Below, one piece after another: positions 5,857-11,781 of a stretch of 11,804 nucleotides of DNA. Origin of the DNA: Oscillospiraceae bacterium. GTDB taxonomy: Bacteria; Bacillota; Clostridia; Oscillospirales; Ruminococcaceae. Each line of letters opens with the position of its first letter. Position 1 is the first letter of the stretch. Location: positions 1 through 11,804 of the forward strand of contig DQFX01000015.1 of the NCBI GenBank assembly GCA_003531585.1, written 5' to 3'. The position numbers and the translations under genes are program-made. Below the pieces are notes generated by a model. It did no database searches. It saw only the letters and a list, made by a program, of their open reading frames with translations, and was not told the origin of the DNA.

Positions 5857-5885
5857 ATTTTATCACTTTTCTCATAATTTGTCAA
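5857..5885 (-). promoter_or_regulatory. Strong promoter of the SPETG-protein gene
   Basis: Reading leftwards, a perfect TTGACA -35 box (5885-5880) is followed after 17 bases by TAAAAT (5862-5857). The start would be near 5850, giving a leader of about 60 bases. Confidence 0.8.
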
Positions 5886-5905
5886 GCGATTTGCCTAAAA
5901 AACAA

Positions 5906-5934
5906 TTGTATATGTTGTACAAATTGAATAAACT
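5906..5934 (+). promoter_or_regulatory. Weak candidate promoter of rubrerythrin
   Basis: TTGTAT (5906-5911) and TAAACT (5929-5934) are 17 bases apart in the spacer between the divergent SPETG and rubrerythrin genes. Both boxes deviate from consensus. I saw no PerR-type box (TTATAATnATTATAA) that would suggest peroxide control. Confidence 0.3.
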
Positions 5935-6031
5935 TTCTTCAGCTGGTTTTGTCAGCATTTTGCTTTTGGCAGTGCATAATCTTTCACGATCCCGCAATAC
6001 TAGTATAAAAAAACGCAAAGGAGAACAACAC

Positions 6032-6565
6032 ATGGATTTGAAAGGAACACGCACGGAGGCAAACCTCCGCTCCGCATTCGCCGGGGAGACCCAGGCGCGC
6101 AGCAAGTACGACTATTTCGCGAAAGCCGCAGAGAAGGAGGGCTTCCAGCAGATAGCCGCGATATTCCGCGAAACCGCCGACAACGAGGAAGCTCACGCGT
6201 TCCTCTGGTTCAGCCAGCTCGGAGCGCTCTCGAACACCGCACAGAATCTCGTGAACGCGCAGTCCGGCGAGCATTTCGAATGGGCGGAGATGTACGAGGA
6301 TTTCGCCAGGGTCGCCGAAGAGGAAGGCTTTACCGACATCGCAAATAAGTTCCGGCAGGTGGGGGCCGTCGAGAAAGCCCACGAGGAACGCTTCCTGCGG
6401 CTGCTGCACACCGTGGAAATGCAGAAAGTATTTGAAAAGACCGATGAAATCATGTGGCAGTGCCGGAACTGCGGTCACGTCGAGTTCGGAAAGAAAGCAC
6501 CGGATCATTGCCCCGTCTGCGGCTATCCGAAATCATACTTCCAGCAGAAGCCCGAGAACTACTGA
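6032..6565 (+). CDS. rbr: Rubrerythrin
   Basis: Non-haem iron peroxidase that reduces hydrogen peroxide in the cytoplasm of anaerobes. The 177-residue protein has a ferritin-like four-helix domain with diiron ligands at Glu19 (AFAGET), Glu52 and His55 (NEEAHA), Glu residues in EWAEMYEDF (83-89), and Glu114 and His117 (VEKAHEERF). A C-terminal rubredoxin-like domain follows with a Cys4 iron site at C144, C147, C160 and C163 (CRNCG, CPVCG). All expected ligands are present and the length is normal for the short clostridial form. AAAGGAGA lies eight bases before the ATG. The same frame is open back to about 5372, but the upstream part is the antisense of the SPETG gene. It appears monocistronic and divergent from that gene. 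Confidence 0.96.
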   Translation: MDLKGTRTEANLRSAFAGETQARSKYDYFAKAAEKEGFQQIAAIFRETADNEEAHAFLWFSQLGALSNTAQNLVNAQSGEHFEWAEMYEDFARVAEEEGFTDIANKFRQVGAVEKAHEERFLRLLHTVEMQKVFEKTDEIMWQCRNCGHVEFGKKAPDHCPVCGYPKSYFQQKPENY

Positions 6566-6571
6566 CGGAAA

Positions 6572-6598
6572 AACTCCGGTACGAAACGCACCGGAGTT
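6572..6598. terminator. Hairpin after rubrerythrin, without plus-strand U-tract
   Basis: AACTCCGGT (6572-6580) and ACCGGAGTT (6590-6598) form a perfect nine-base stem. On the plus strand the expected T-run is missing: GTT is followed directly by AGAGCTTGTC, the end of the palindromic repeat. On the minus strand it does run into TTTTT. It was probably the rubrerythrin terminator, now altered at its 3' side. Confidence 0.6.
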
Positions 6599-6600
6599 AG

Positions 6601-6656
6601 AGCTTGTCAAAAAAGTGTCTTTTGCCCGCGAAGCGGGCATTTGAAATCCATTTTTT
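6601..6656. repeat. Palindromic element, truncated copy B (inverted)
   Basis: These 56 bases match the reverse complement of 4596-4651 at 54 positions; the two differences are both G to A. It keeps the end sequence GTC(A)AAAAAGTG and the TGCCCGC/GCGGGCA hairpin (6623-6639) but stops at the T-run where copy A continues for another 125 bases. It lies between the rubrerythrin hairpin and the remains of a lipoprotein gene. Confidence 0.75.
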
Positions 6657-6853
6657 AACCCAGCTTTTCCGTCTGCCATGAATTTCGTGCCGCCGATAGT
6701 TACGCGTGCGTTCTTTGCCTCCGGTTCGGAAACCTCGGAAGTTCCTGCGGCGCGGAGCTTAACCGCTCTGATTTCCGGAGCACCCGGTAAGCAGACATAC
6801 CGCGCTGAGAACCATTGCAAGCTGTTCCTCACTGAAAATAATTTTCTTTTTAT
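6657..6853 (-). pseudogene. Decayed lipoprotein gene fragment
   Basis: Reading leftwards, one frame gives NKKKIIFSEEQLAMVLSAV followed by CLLTGCSGNQSG and a stop: a lipoprotein-type signal with the lipobox LLTGC but without a start codon and with acidic residues inside the signal. A second frame then continues with GTSEVSEPEAKNARVTIGG and TKFMADGKAG, up to the edge of the truncated palindromic repeat. The pattern fits a small lipoprotein gene (compare FTGCSGNTSSS in the gene at 10946) that has lost its start, suffered a frameshift after the lipobox, and been cut off at its 3' end. There is no promoter: the ECF-gene terminator lies directly upstream. The family is not recognised. It could instead be chance coding-like sequence, but lipobox plus Ser/Glu linker is a specific order. 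Confidence 0.45.
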
Positions 6854-6886
6854 TGTGGACTTTTTCGGTAGGTTTTTCAATATAAA

Positions 6887-6918
6887 AGCGGCGCGTTTTA
6901 CACAGGAAACGCGCCGCT
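6887..6918 (-). terminator. Terminator of the ECF S-component gene
   Basis: AGCGGCGCGTTT (6887-6898) and AAACGCGCCGCT (6907-6918) form a perfect 12-base stem, followed leftwards by TTTTATATT. It starts 18 bases after the stop codon. On the plus strand a TTATTTTTT run also follows after four bases. Confidence 0.85.
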
Positions 6919-6936
6919 GAGTTATTTTTTCAACTT

Positions 6937-7497
6937 TTACTGCACCGCATAGGTGGAGAACTTGTTCAGCACCCTGGTCTTTGCGATAATCTTGATAATA
7001 ACTACTCCGCACACAAGACCGAACGCGCCCTGAACGAGATTTCCGGGAACGCTTGCGGCAGCGCCTGCAAAGCTCTTTCCGAGCAGAAGTGCAGCGTAGA
7101 GGTAGTAACCGCCGACCATGATGACCTCACCGGCGAGAGCGCTCACGATGTACGCGGGAACGCTGATCTTGGGCATCTTCTTGAGCATTGCGCGGCAGAT
7201 GAGCGCAGCAGCTACAGCGATGAGTCCCTTAATAACGAACGTGCCGGGAACGTAGTGAACATATCCCGTGAACAGGTCGGCAAGCGCAGAGCCGATGCCT
7301 CCGGCGGCGAAGCCGTAAACCGGGCCGAGCACCCATGCGGCGATAAGTATAAAGCAGTCGCCGAAATTAACGTAGCCGTTCAGCGGCGACGGGATCTGAA
7401 TAAGCATTGTAGCTACGCAGATGAGCGCTGCAAACATTGCGGTCACGCATATCTTCAGCAGTTTGTCCTTTGATGTTGACTTTTCCTTGATATCCAT
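6937..7497 (-). CDS. ECF transporter S component (vitamin/precursor uptake)
   Basis: Integral membrane substrate-binding subunit of an energy-coupling factor transporter; 186 residues with about six hydrophobic segments. The stretch NGYVNFGDCFILIAAW, then LGPVYGFAAGGIGSALADLF, then TGYVHYVPGTFVIKGL is typical of the ECF S family related to riboflavin, thiamine-precursor or HMP transporters (ECF-type riboflavin transporter/DUF1393-like). Which vitamin it carries cannot be read here. The ATG at 7497 is preferred because AAAGGAGA is seven bases upstream and a short charged N-terminus precedes the first helix. An in-frame ATG at 7623, itself behind AGGAGA, would add 42 residues. No ECF T or ATPase genes are adjacent, so it probably shares a common energising module. 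No known riboswitch is recognised in its leader. Confidence 0.9.
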   Translation of the reverse strand: MDIKEKSTSKDKLLKICVTAMFAALICVATMLIQIPSPLNGYVNFGDCFILIAAWVLGPVYGFAAGGIGSALADLFTGYVHYVPGTFVIKGLIAVAAALICRAMLKKMPKISVPAYIVSALAGEVIMVGGYYLYAALLLGKSFAGAAASVPGNLVQGAFGLVCGVVIIKIIAKTRVLNKFSTYAVQ

Positions 7498-7514
7498 AGT
7501 TGTTCTCCTTTTCA

Positions 7515-7548
7515 GGCTTTTCGCCTTTATCTGTTTTACATTATTATA
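7515..7548 (-). promoter_or_regulatory. Candidate -10 box and small hairpin before the ECF gene
   Basis: Reading leftwards, TATAAT (7548-7543) lies about 46 bases before the ATG, without a good -35 box. AGGC-GAAAA-GCCT (around 7528-7515) can form a small hairpin just before the ribosome binding site. If this is the promoter the leader is only about 40 bases long. Confidence 0.35.
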
Positions 7549-7613
7549 CTCCCTGGCTGGTGATAGTTCCAGTACCAGAATGCGTCGGATTGATGATACC
7601 AGTTCCCTTTCAT
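7536..7613 (-). other. Aromatic-rich 25-codon reading frame upstream of the ECF gene
   Basis: A short frame starting ATGAAAGGG and ending TAA contains three Trp, three Tyr and one Phe in 25 residues, with a repeated Tyr-His-Gln unit (NWYHQ and NYHQP). The composition would suit a leader peptide, but it has no close ribosome binding site, and its last codons form the TATAAT noted for the ECF promoter. It may be a gene remnant or chance. The rest of the spacer 7614-7830 shows no gene. Confidence 0.2.
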
Positions 7614-7835
7614 CAGCGGGCATTCTTAAAATCTCCTGGGAGTTTCTGCCGCTTATTTCCAGACGCGTCCACACATACTGCCATACCGCCAATCTGATAT
7701 TGTAATATTGCGCGATTTCAGCCGATTAGATCATGTCAGAATCAACTTCGGAGTATAATACCGGAGATGTCGAAATATTAATGAAATATTGCAAACTTTT
7801 GTGTAAATAATATAAGAAAAAATCAGAATACCCCC

Positions 7836-7864
7836 TTGAAAACGTTTACAAGTTATGATATAAT
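7836..7864 (+). promoter_or_regulatory. Strong promoter of the first glycoside hydrolase gene
   Basis: TTGAAA (7836-7841) and TATAAT (7859-7864) are 17 bases apart. The start is expected near 7871, giving a leader of about 78 bases. Confidence 0.85.
7837..7850 (+). promoter_or_regulatory. cre / LacI-family operator overlapping the -35 box
   Basis: TGAAAACGTTTACA fits the Bacillus-type catabolite-responsive element TGWnAnCGnTnWCA at every defined position and is close to a palindrome around the central CG. It overlaps the -35 box and spacer, where a bound repressor would block RNA polymerase. CcpA-mediated glucose repression or a local LacI-type sugar regulator are both possible; neither gene is in the window. 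Confidence 0.7.
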
Positions 7865-7874
7865 ATCAACAGAA

Positions 7875-7921
7875 GCAGGGGCGGAGAATCCCTGCACACG
7901 ATATCAACGCGCGATCCGCGC
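7875..7921 (+). promoter_or_regulatory. Two GC-rich hairpins in the hydrolase leader
   Basis: GCAGGG (7875-7880) pairs with CCCTGC (7890-7895), and GCGCG (7909-7913) pairs with CGCGC (7917-7921) around ATC. The octamer ATATCAAC stands before each hairpin (7863-7870 and 7901-7908). The first hairpin lies within a few bases of the predicted transcript start and could stabilise the mRNA. Confidence 0.45.
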
Positions 7922-7948
7922 TGAAAAAACCGAAAGGAATTACGACCA

Positions 7949-9394
7949 ATGGAACAGAAGATCTATTCAATCGAAATGGGCGCGGCAAAGTGCGCCGTTG
8001 ACCTCGGCGACGGCAGCGAGCGCGGCGAGTACGTAGACCAGGACTACATACTCCACAAGATGGGCAGACCCCACCGTGCGATAAGCCTGATGTACTGCTA
8101 CTATCCCCTGGACAAGACATGGCCGGTACGTGCGCGCGACGCGTTCGCAGATCAGGAAGTAAGCTTCCAGTGGGACTACCCCTACGACGACTACTTCACC
8201 TATAAAGGCGGCATCGGCGGAACCACCGACGGCGAGCCGTTCACCTGCATGAAGGACGTCCGCCGCCACGGTCAGGACGTTATCCTCACCATGACTATCG
8301 ACCCCAACCTCACCGACGACTACCTTATTAAAATTGCGCAGGAACTCCGCACCTACGGAAGAATGCAGCTCCGTATCAACCACGAGGCTACCGGCAACTG
8401 GTTCAGCTTCAACAAGCGCGCTACTTACCAGCAGGTCGCGGATTTCTACGTACGCTTCCACAATATCATCAAGAAGGAAGCACCCAACGTTTCCACTATC
8501 CTCTGCATCGGCGGAGTTGAGCACCCCGAAAAGGGCGGCGAGATCGAAATGGAGAAGGAATTCGCAGACGCAGTGCGCGCCACCGATATCTGGTCCGTTG
8601 ATAAGTACATGAGTCTCCACTGGGGCTGGCCCTACGACGTTGCGGAAGTCGGCGGCACGAGCTTCGGCAGAAGCAAGGTTTCCGATATATACAACCTCAC
8701 CAAGCTCTCCCAGAAGCGCTACAAGGAACTTTGCGGCGGCGTTCAGAAGCCGATGGTAATGAGCGAGTTCAACGCTGACGGCGACGTTACAGGTCCCTAC
8801 GATCAGGCTGCGATGATAAAGGAATTCTGCGACATGCTGAAAAACGACACCGAGCAGGGCTGGTTCAACGGATTCACATTCTACCAGTTCCGCGACAGAG
8901 GCAGACTCGGCCTTGAGATCGAGGATCCGAACAACAAGAACGTCGGCATTGAGCAGCCCGCGCTCCAGACCTACAAGGAGATCATTCACGACGATTACTT
9001 CTACCCCTCAATGAAGCAGGGCGAGGAGCAGCAGCTCCCCGTTACCCTCCGCTGGGGCGGCAGCGAGGACGCGACCGGTATCGCTATCCCGCTCCACTTC
9101 GATAAGAGCCCCGTATTCTGCGAGGCTACATTCGACGAGCCGCTGAACCTCATGATGGAAATTAACGGCAAGTGGTTCTACAAGAGCCCCGAAGCCAAGA
9201 CGATCGACTTCATGCCCGCATTCTTTGAGAAGCCCCTCGACGGCGCGGCTGACCTCACACTGAAGATTTTCGCCCCTCCCGCTTCCGGCGAGAACGATCC
9301 TTCCCAGGGTGCCGACTGGCAGACAAACTACTACACCACTATCACCAAGCTGCCGAACATTCGTATCAGATTCGCTCCCATCATCGAGGGCTGA
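7949..9394 (+). CDS. Cytosolic GH26-like (clan GH-A) glycoside hydrolase
   Basis: Protein of 481 residues with no signal peptide, so probably an intracellular enzyme acting on imported oligosaccharides. Residues about 35-350 look like a (beta/alpha)8 barrel. LRINHEATGNWF (141-152) has the R-x-x-H-E-x-x-G-x-W acid/base motif of GH26, with Glu146 as proton donor. MVMSEFNADGD has Glu273 as the likely nucleophile, 127 residues later. The same HEA(A/T)GNWF motif is in the neighbouring gene at 9726, but the rest differs strongly. Residues about 356-481 form an additional beta-rich domain (LPVTLRWGG, IPLHFDKSPVF, LTLKIFAPP, NIRIRFAP). AAAGGAA stands nine bases before the ATG. The promoter carries a cre-type site. 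Family is inferred from catalytic motifs; beta-mannan or mannooligosaccharides are the likeliest substrate, not shown. Confidence 0.75.
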   Translation: MEQKIYSIEMGAAKCAVDLGDGSERGEYVDQDYILHKMGRPHRAISLMYCYYPLDKTWPVRARDAFADQEVSFQWDYPYDDYFTYKGGIGGTTDGEPFTCMKDVRRHGQDVILTMTIDPNLTDDYLIKIAQELRTYGRMQLRINHEATGNWFSFNKRATYQQVADFYVRFHNIIKKEAPNVSTILCIGGVEHPEKGGEIEMEKEFADAVRATDIWSVDKYMSLHWGWPYDVAEVGGTSFGRSKVSDIYNLTKLSQKRYKELCGGVQKPMVMSEFNADGDVTGPYDQAAMIKEFCDMLKNDTEQGWFNGFTFYQFRDRGRLGLEIEDPNNKNVGIEQPALQTYKEIIHDDYFYPSMKQGEEQQLPVTLRWGGSEDATGIAIPLHFDKSPVFCEATFDEPLNLMMEINGKWFYKSPEAKTIDFMPAFFEKPLDGAADLTLKIFAPPASGENDPSQGADWQTNYYTTITKLPNIRIRFAPIIEG

Positions 9395-9443
9395 TCGGAA
9401 TAACCCATAGATTCACAGCGATTCGGGATACCGGGTCGGAAAT

Positions 9444-9474
9444 AAAGCAGGGACGGTACTCCGCCCCTGCTTTT
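9444..9474 (+). terminator. Terminator of the first hydrolase gene
   Basis: AAAGCAGGG (9444-9452) and CCCTGCTTT (9465-9473) form a nine-base stem ending in TTTT, 50 bases after the stop codon. It separates the two hydrolase genes into different transcription units. Confidence 0.85.
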
Positions 9475-9517
9475 GTGTGCCGCAGATTTTAAATTTTTAA
9501 TCAACAGCTGAATCTGG

Positions 9518-9597
9518 CAGGTATTCTGACTGCATGATATTACCGCTGTTTTTCGGCGGTGTAATGCACACAATATGCATATTGACCAGAATAACTG
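9518..9597. repeat. Long imperfect inverted repeat between the hydrolase genes
   Basis: CAGGTATTCTG (9518-9528) faces CAGAATAACTG (9587-9597) with 10 of 11 pairs. Inside are ACCGC/GGCGGT arms near 9542-9560 and a perfect 14-base palindrome CAATATGCATATTG (9571-9584). The 250-base spacer holds no gene. It could be a regulator site, an mRNA structure or an element remnant. Confidence 0.5.
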
Positions 9598-9657
9598 ACA
9601 TATCAAAAAAACATAGTAAGCACACATAATTATCACGCTGATTTCACAATCATACTG

Positions 9658-9663
9658 TATAAT
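9658..9663 (+). promoter_or_regulatory. -10 box of the GH26 gene
   Basis: A perfect TATAAT lies 62 bases before the ATG at 9726. No good -35 box is seen 16-18 bases upstream, so the promoter may need an activator; the palindromes at 9518-9597 are placed suitably upstream. Confidence 0.45.
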
Positions 9664-9725
9664 CAGCAAAAGCTGTGGTCGACTGCACTCAACTACACAC
9701 AGTCACGCTTTTTCGGAGGATCTCA

Positions 9726-10865
9726 ATGACAGACTACAGAACCGATTTTGAAGCGCTTGAGAAGCGCCTCGCAGAACGCCCGGCGGATCCGGGAAAACTC
9801 GTCACCGACGACCCTACGCCGAACACTCTCAGGCTGTGGGAATTCCTGAAGTCCTGCTACGGGAAGAAGTACATTTCCGGGCAGCAGTACCTCTGGGAGG
9901 ACGAGAAGGAAGATCTGGTATACTACAACACGACCGGGAAGATTCCCGCGATACGCGGCTACGACTTCATGGGCATAAGCGGACTCGCCCGCGGCTACGA
10001 CCAGCTCGGCAGAGCCATAGACTGGGCAAGGCGCACGGGAGGCATCCTCACCATGTGCTGGCACTGGAACGCTCCTGACGACATGAACGACATCGGCGGA
10101 CTTAGCTCCTTCTACTACAAGACCACGAACTACGACCGCAAGACAGGATTCGACATCGTCCGCGCCATGCAGGAAGGAACTCCCGAGCACGACTTCATCA
10201 TCTACGAGATAGACCTTGTTGGTTCCGCGCTGAAGATGTTCGAGCAGCAGGACATTCCGGTCATCTGGAGACCGCTCCACGAAGCCGCCGGAAACTGGTT
10301 CTGGTGGGGCAACCGCGCTCCCGCAGGTCAGCAGGATCCCGAGAGCGTCGCAGCCTACAAGAAGCTGTGGTACACGATATTCGACCGGCTGATGAACTAT
10401 CACAAGCTCCGCAACCTCATCTGGGTGTGGAACGGTCAGGCTCCGTTCATGGCGGTCAGCCCGAACACCTTCGATATCGCCGGCGAGGATATCTACGACG
10501 AAATACCGAACCACGGTTCGCAGCTTGAAAGATTCAAGGCTGTCAGCAGCTACACTCACGGAAAGATGATAACGCTTTCCGAGTGCGGAAGCATTCCCGA
10601 CCCGGACGAAATGCAGAAGGACGGCTCGAACTGGCTGTGGTGGCTCCCGTGGTGGGGAACCTTCGTGTACGACACCGACGGCGAATGGAAGCCGATTCTC
10701 GATGAAAACGACATGCCGCGTCCCAATCCGAAGTACATGGACGAGGAATTCCTGAAGCGGGTATTCAGTGACCCGCGGGTAATCACCCTTGAGGACCTCC
10801 CGTGGTACGACAAGGACAGCAAGCCGCTGCCGAACGCGCTCCATCGTCGTCTTAATAAATGCTGA
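9726..10865 (+). CDS. GH26 beta-mannanase-type glycoside hydrolase (cytosolic)
   Basis: Protein of 379 residues hydrolysing, by family, beta-1,4-mannosidic bonds. It is clearly GH26: ISGQQYLWEDE near residue 51, GILTMCWHWNAPDD (106-119), the acid/base motif VIWRPLHEAAGNWFWW with Glu186, LIWVWNGQ (231-238), and the nucleophile in MITLSECGS with Glu286, one hundred residues later as usual. LWWLPWWGTF closes the barrel. There is no signal peptide, binding module or anchor, so the enzyme is probably intracellular and would act on transported short mannooligosaccharides rather than on polymer. The ATG at 9726 is chosen for GGAGGA five bases upstream; an earlier in-frame GTG or ATG has no such site. 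It follows the related enzyme at 7949 but has its own -10 box. Confidence 0.93.
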   Translation: MTDYRTDFEALEKRLAERPADPGKLVTDDPTPNTLRLWEFLKSCYGKKYISGQQYLWEDEKEDLVYYNTTGKIPAIRGYDFMGISGLARGYDQLGRAIDWARRTGGILTMCWHWNAPDDMNDIGGLSSFYYKTTNYDRKTGFDIVRAMQEGTPEHDFIIYEIDLVGSALKMFEQQDIPVIWRPLHEAAGNWFWWGNRAPAGQQDPESVAAYKKLWYTIFDRLMNYHKLRNLIWVWNGQAPFMAVSPNTFDIAGEDIYDEIPNHGSQLERFKAVSSYTHGKMITLSECGSIPDPDEMQKDGSNWLWWLPWWGTFVYDTDGEWKPILDENDMPRPNPKYMDEEFLKRVFSDPRVITLEDLPWYDKDSKPLPNALHRRLNKC

Positions 10866-10868
10866 GAC

Positions 10869-10885
10869 CGCCGGAAACGGCGTTT
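10869..10885 (+). terminator. Short hairpin after the GH26 gene
   Basis: CGCCG-GAAA-CGGCG followed by TTT, three bases after the stop codon. The stem is perfect but short and the T-run is weak, so some readthrough into the lipoprotein gene at 10946 is likely. Confidence 0.45.
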
Positions 10886-10945
10886 CAGGGGTTAACACCC
10901 TAATATTATAGAACCAATGGCAAAGCAACAGGAAAGGAAATTAAA

Positions 10946-11662
10946 ATGAAAAAATTTTTAGCAACAGTAATCGCACTTTCTGCGATCACCGCAGCTTTTA
11001 CAGGCTGCTCCGGCAACACCAGCAGCTCAAGCAGCTCCAACAGCTCCAGCAGCTCCAGCGATTCAAGCAGCTCCGCTGCAAGCGACAACAGCTCCGCAGG
11101 AACTTCCCAGGCTGAGAGCGGCTCCGAGAGCCAGACCACAGAGCGCACTGCCGAGGATCTCGCACAGGCTGTATTCAAGGCGATCGACTGGGTAAGCTCC
11201 GAGCAGATCACCGACGCTGAGATCGCAAAGACGATGGTAAACCTTGACCTCGACCTTCTCGACGACTACTCCATCTACCTTCCGACGATGAGCGTACACC
11301 TTGATGAAATCGTGATCGTAAAGCCGAAGGCAGGCAAAGAAGCCGAAGTTCAGGCAGAGCTTGACGAGCACTTCGCGTATATCAAGGACGGCGCTGCATT
11401 CTATCCCGACCAGGAGATTGCAGCAGCGGGCGCAGTCGAGGGTAAGACCGACGACGGATTCTACTATATCATTGTAAACCAGATTGGTTCCCAGATTGAA
11501 GAGATTATCAAGGACTACAAGCCCGGCGATGAAGTTACCAAGCTTGAAGTTCCGGAGGTCGACAACGAAGTGACTGTTCCCACCGACGAGCTCGGCAGCG
11601 TAGTTTTTCCGTCAATGACCACTGAGAGTGTTATGCCCGGCGACGGCGTTGAACTCGGCTGA
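10946..11662 (+). CDS. DUF4358-type lipoprotein
   Basis: Membrane-anchored lipoprotein of 238 residues. MKKFLATVIALSAITAAFTG precedes Cys21, a type II signal peptide with lipobox FTGC. Residues 22-62 are a Ser/Asn/Ala-rich linker. From about residue 66 (RTAEDLAQAVFKAIDW) to 190 the sequence follows the DUF4358 pattern, including LDEIVIVKPKAGKEAEV and a paired helix before YYIIVNQIGSQIEEII. The last 50 residues are acidic and Val/Thr-rich. Function of this family is not established. GGAAAGGAAA precedes the ATG. The 80-base distance and weak hairpin after the GH26 gene permit partial co-transcription, but no functional link with sugar breakdown is evident. Confidence 0.82.
   Translation: MKKFLATVIALSAITAAFTGCSGNTSSSSSSNSSSSSSDSSSSAASDNSSAGTSQAESGSESQTTERTAEDLAQAVFKAIDWVSSEQITDAEIAKTMVNLDLDLLDDYSIYLPTMSVHLDEIVIVKPKAGKEAEVQAELDEHFAYIKDGAAFYPDQEIAAAGAVEGKTDDGFYYIIVNQIGSQIEEIIKDYKPGDEVTKLEVPEVDNEVTVPTDELGSVVFPSMTTESVMPGDGVELG
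11020..11074 (+). repeat. Degenerate AGCAGCTCC-type tandem repeat in the lipoprotein linker
   Basis: Hexamer-like units (AGCTCC, AGCTCA, with AGC and AAC steps) repeat through the linker and encode poly-Ser/Asn. Slippage would change the tether length in steps of whole codons. Confidence 0.55.
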
Positions 11663-11678
11663 TAATCAGATATAAGGA

Positions 11679-11710
11679 AATCTCCCTCGTTTTTCGGGGG
11701 AGGTTTTTTA
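11679..11710 (+). terminator. Terminator of the DUF4358 gene
   Basis: CTCCCTCG (11682-11689) pairs with CGGGGGAG (11695-11702), one G-U pair, around TTTTT and is followed by GGTTTTTT. It starts about 17 bases after the stop codon. Confidence 0.85.
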
Positions 11711-11781
11711 GATAAATTGTTGTTTAGAGGCGAAACGCTGCTTGTTGGGAAAACTATAATTTAGCGGTGTAGTGTGCTCCC

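Noticed and set aside
5903..5926. A CAATTGTA/TACAAATTG dyad as a PerR or Fur box upstream of rubrerythrin
   Set aside because: The arms do not match symmetrically without a bulge and the sequence does not fit the known PerR or Fur consensus.
5372..6031. In-frame upstream extension of rubrerythrin to 397 residues
   Set aside because: The extension is the antisense of the SPETG-protein gene and crosses its promoter. Rubrerythrin itself starts at 6032 behind AAAGGAGA.
6533..7012. A 159-codon open frame on the minus strand as an intact gene
   Set aside because: It runs through the ECF gene's terminator and the palindromic repeat and overlaps the ECF coding region. Only a short internal part looks protein-like, so it is listed as a pseudogene fragment.
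7498..7760. A riboswitch before the ECF S-component gene
   Set aside because: I looked for the conserved elements of TPP, FMN, THF and preQ1 riboswitches and found none. A -10 box close to the gene also leaves little room.
7967..8989. A 340-codon open frame on the minus strand
   Set aside because: Antisense of the first hydrolase gene; low-complexity Val/Ala/Glu composition and no ribosome binding site.
9723..10928. A 401-codon open frame on the minus strand
   Set aside because: It is the exact antisense of the GH26 gene, whose catalytic motifs are certain. The frame is open because of the C/G-ending codons on the sense strand, and its product has no recognisable motif.
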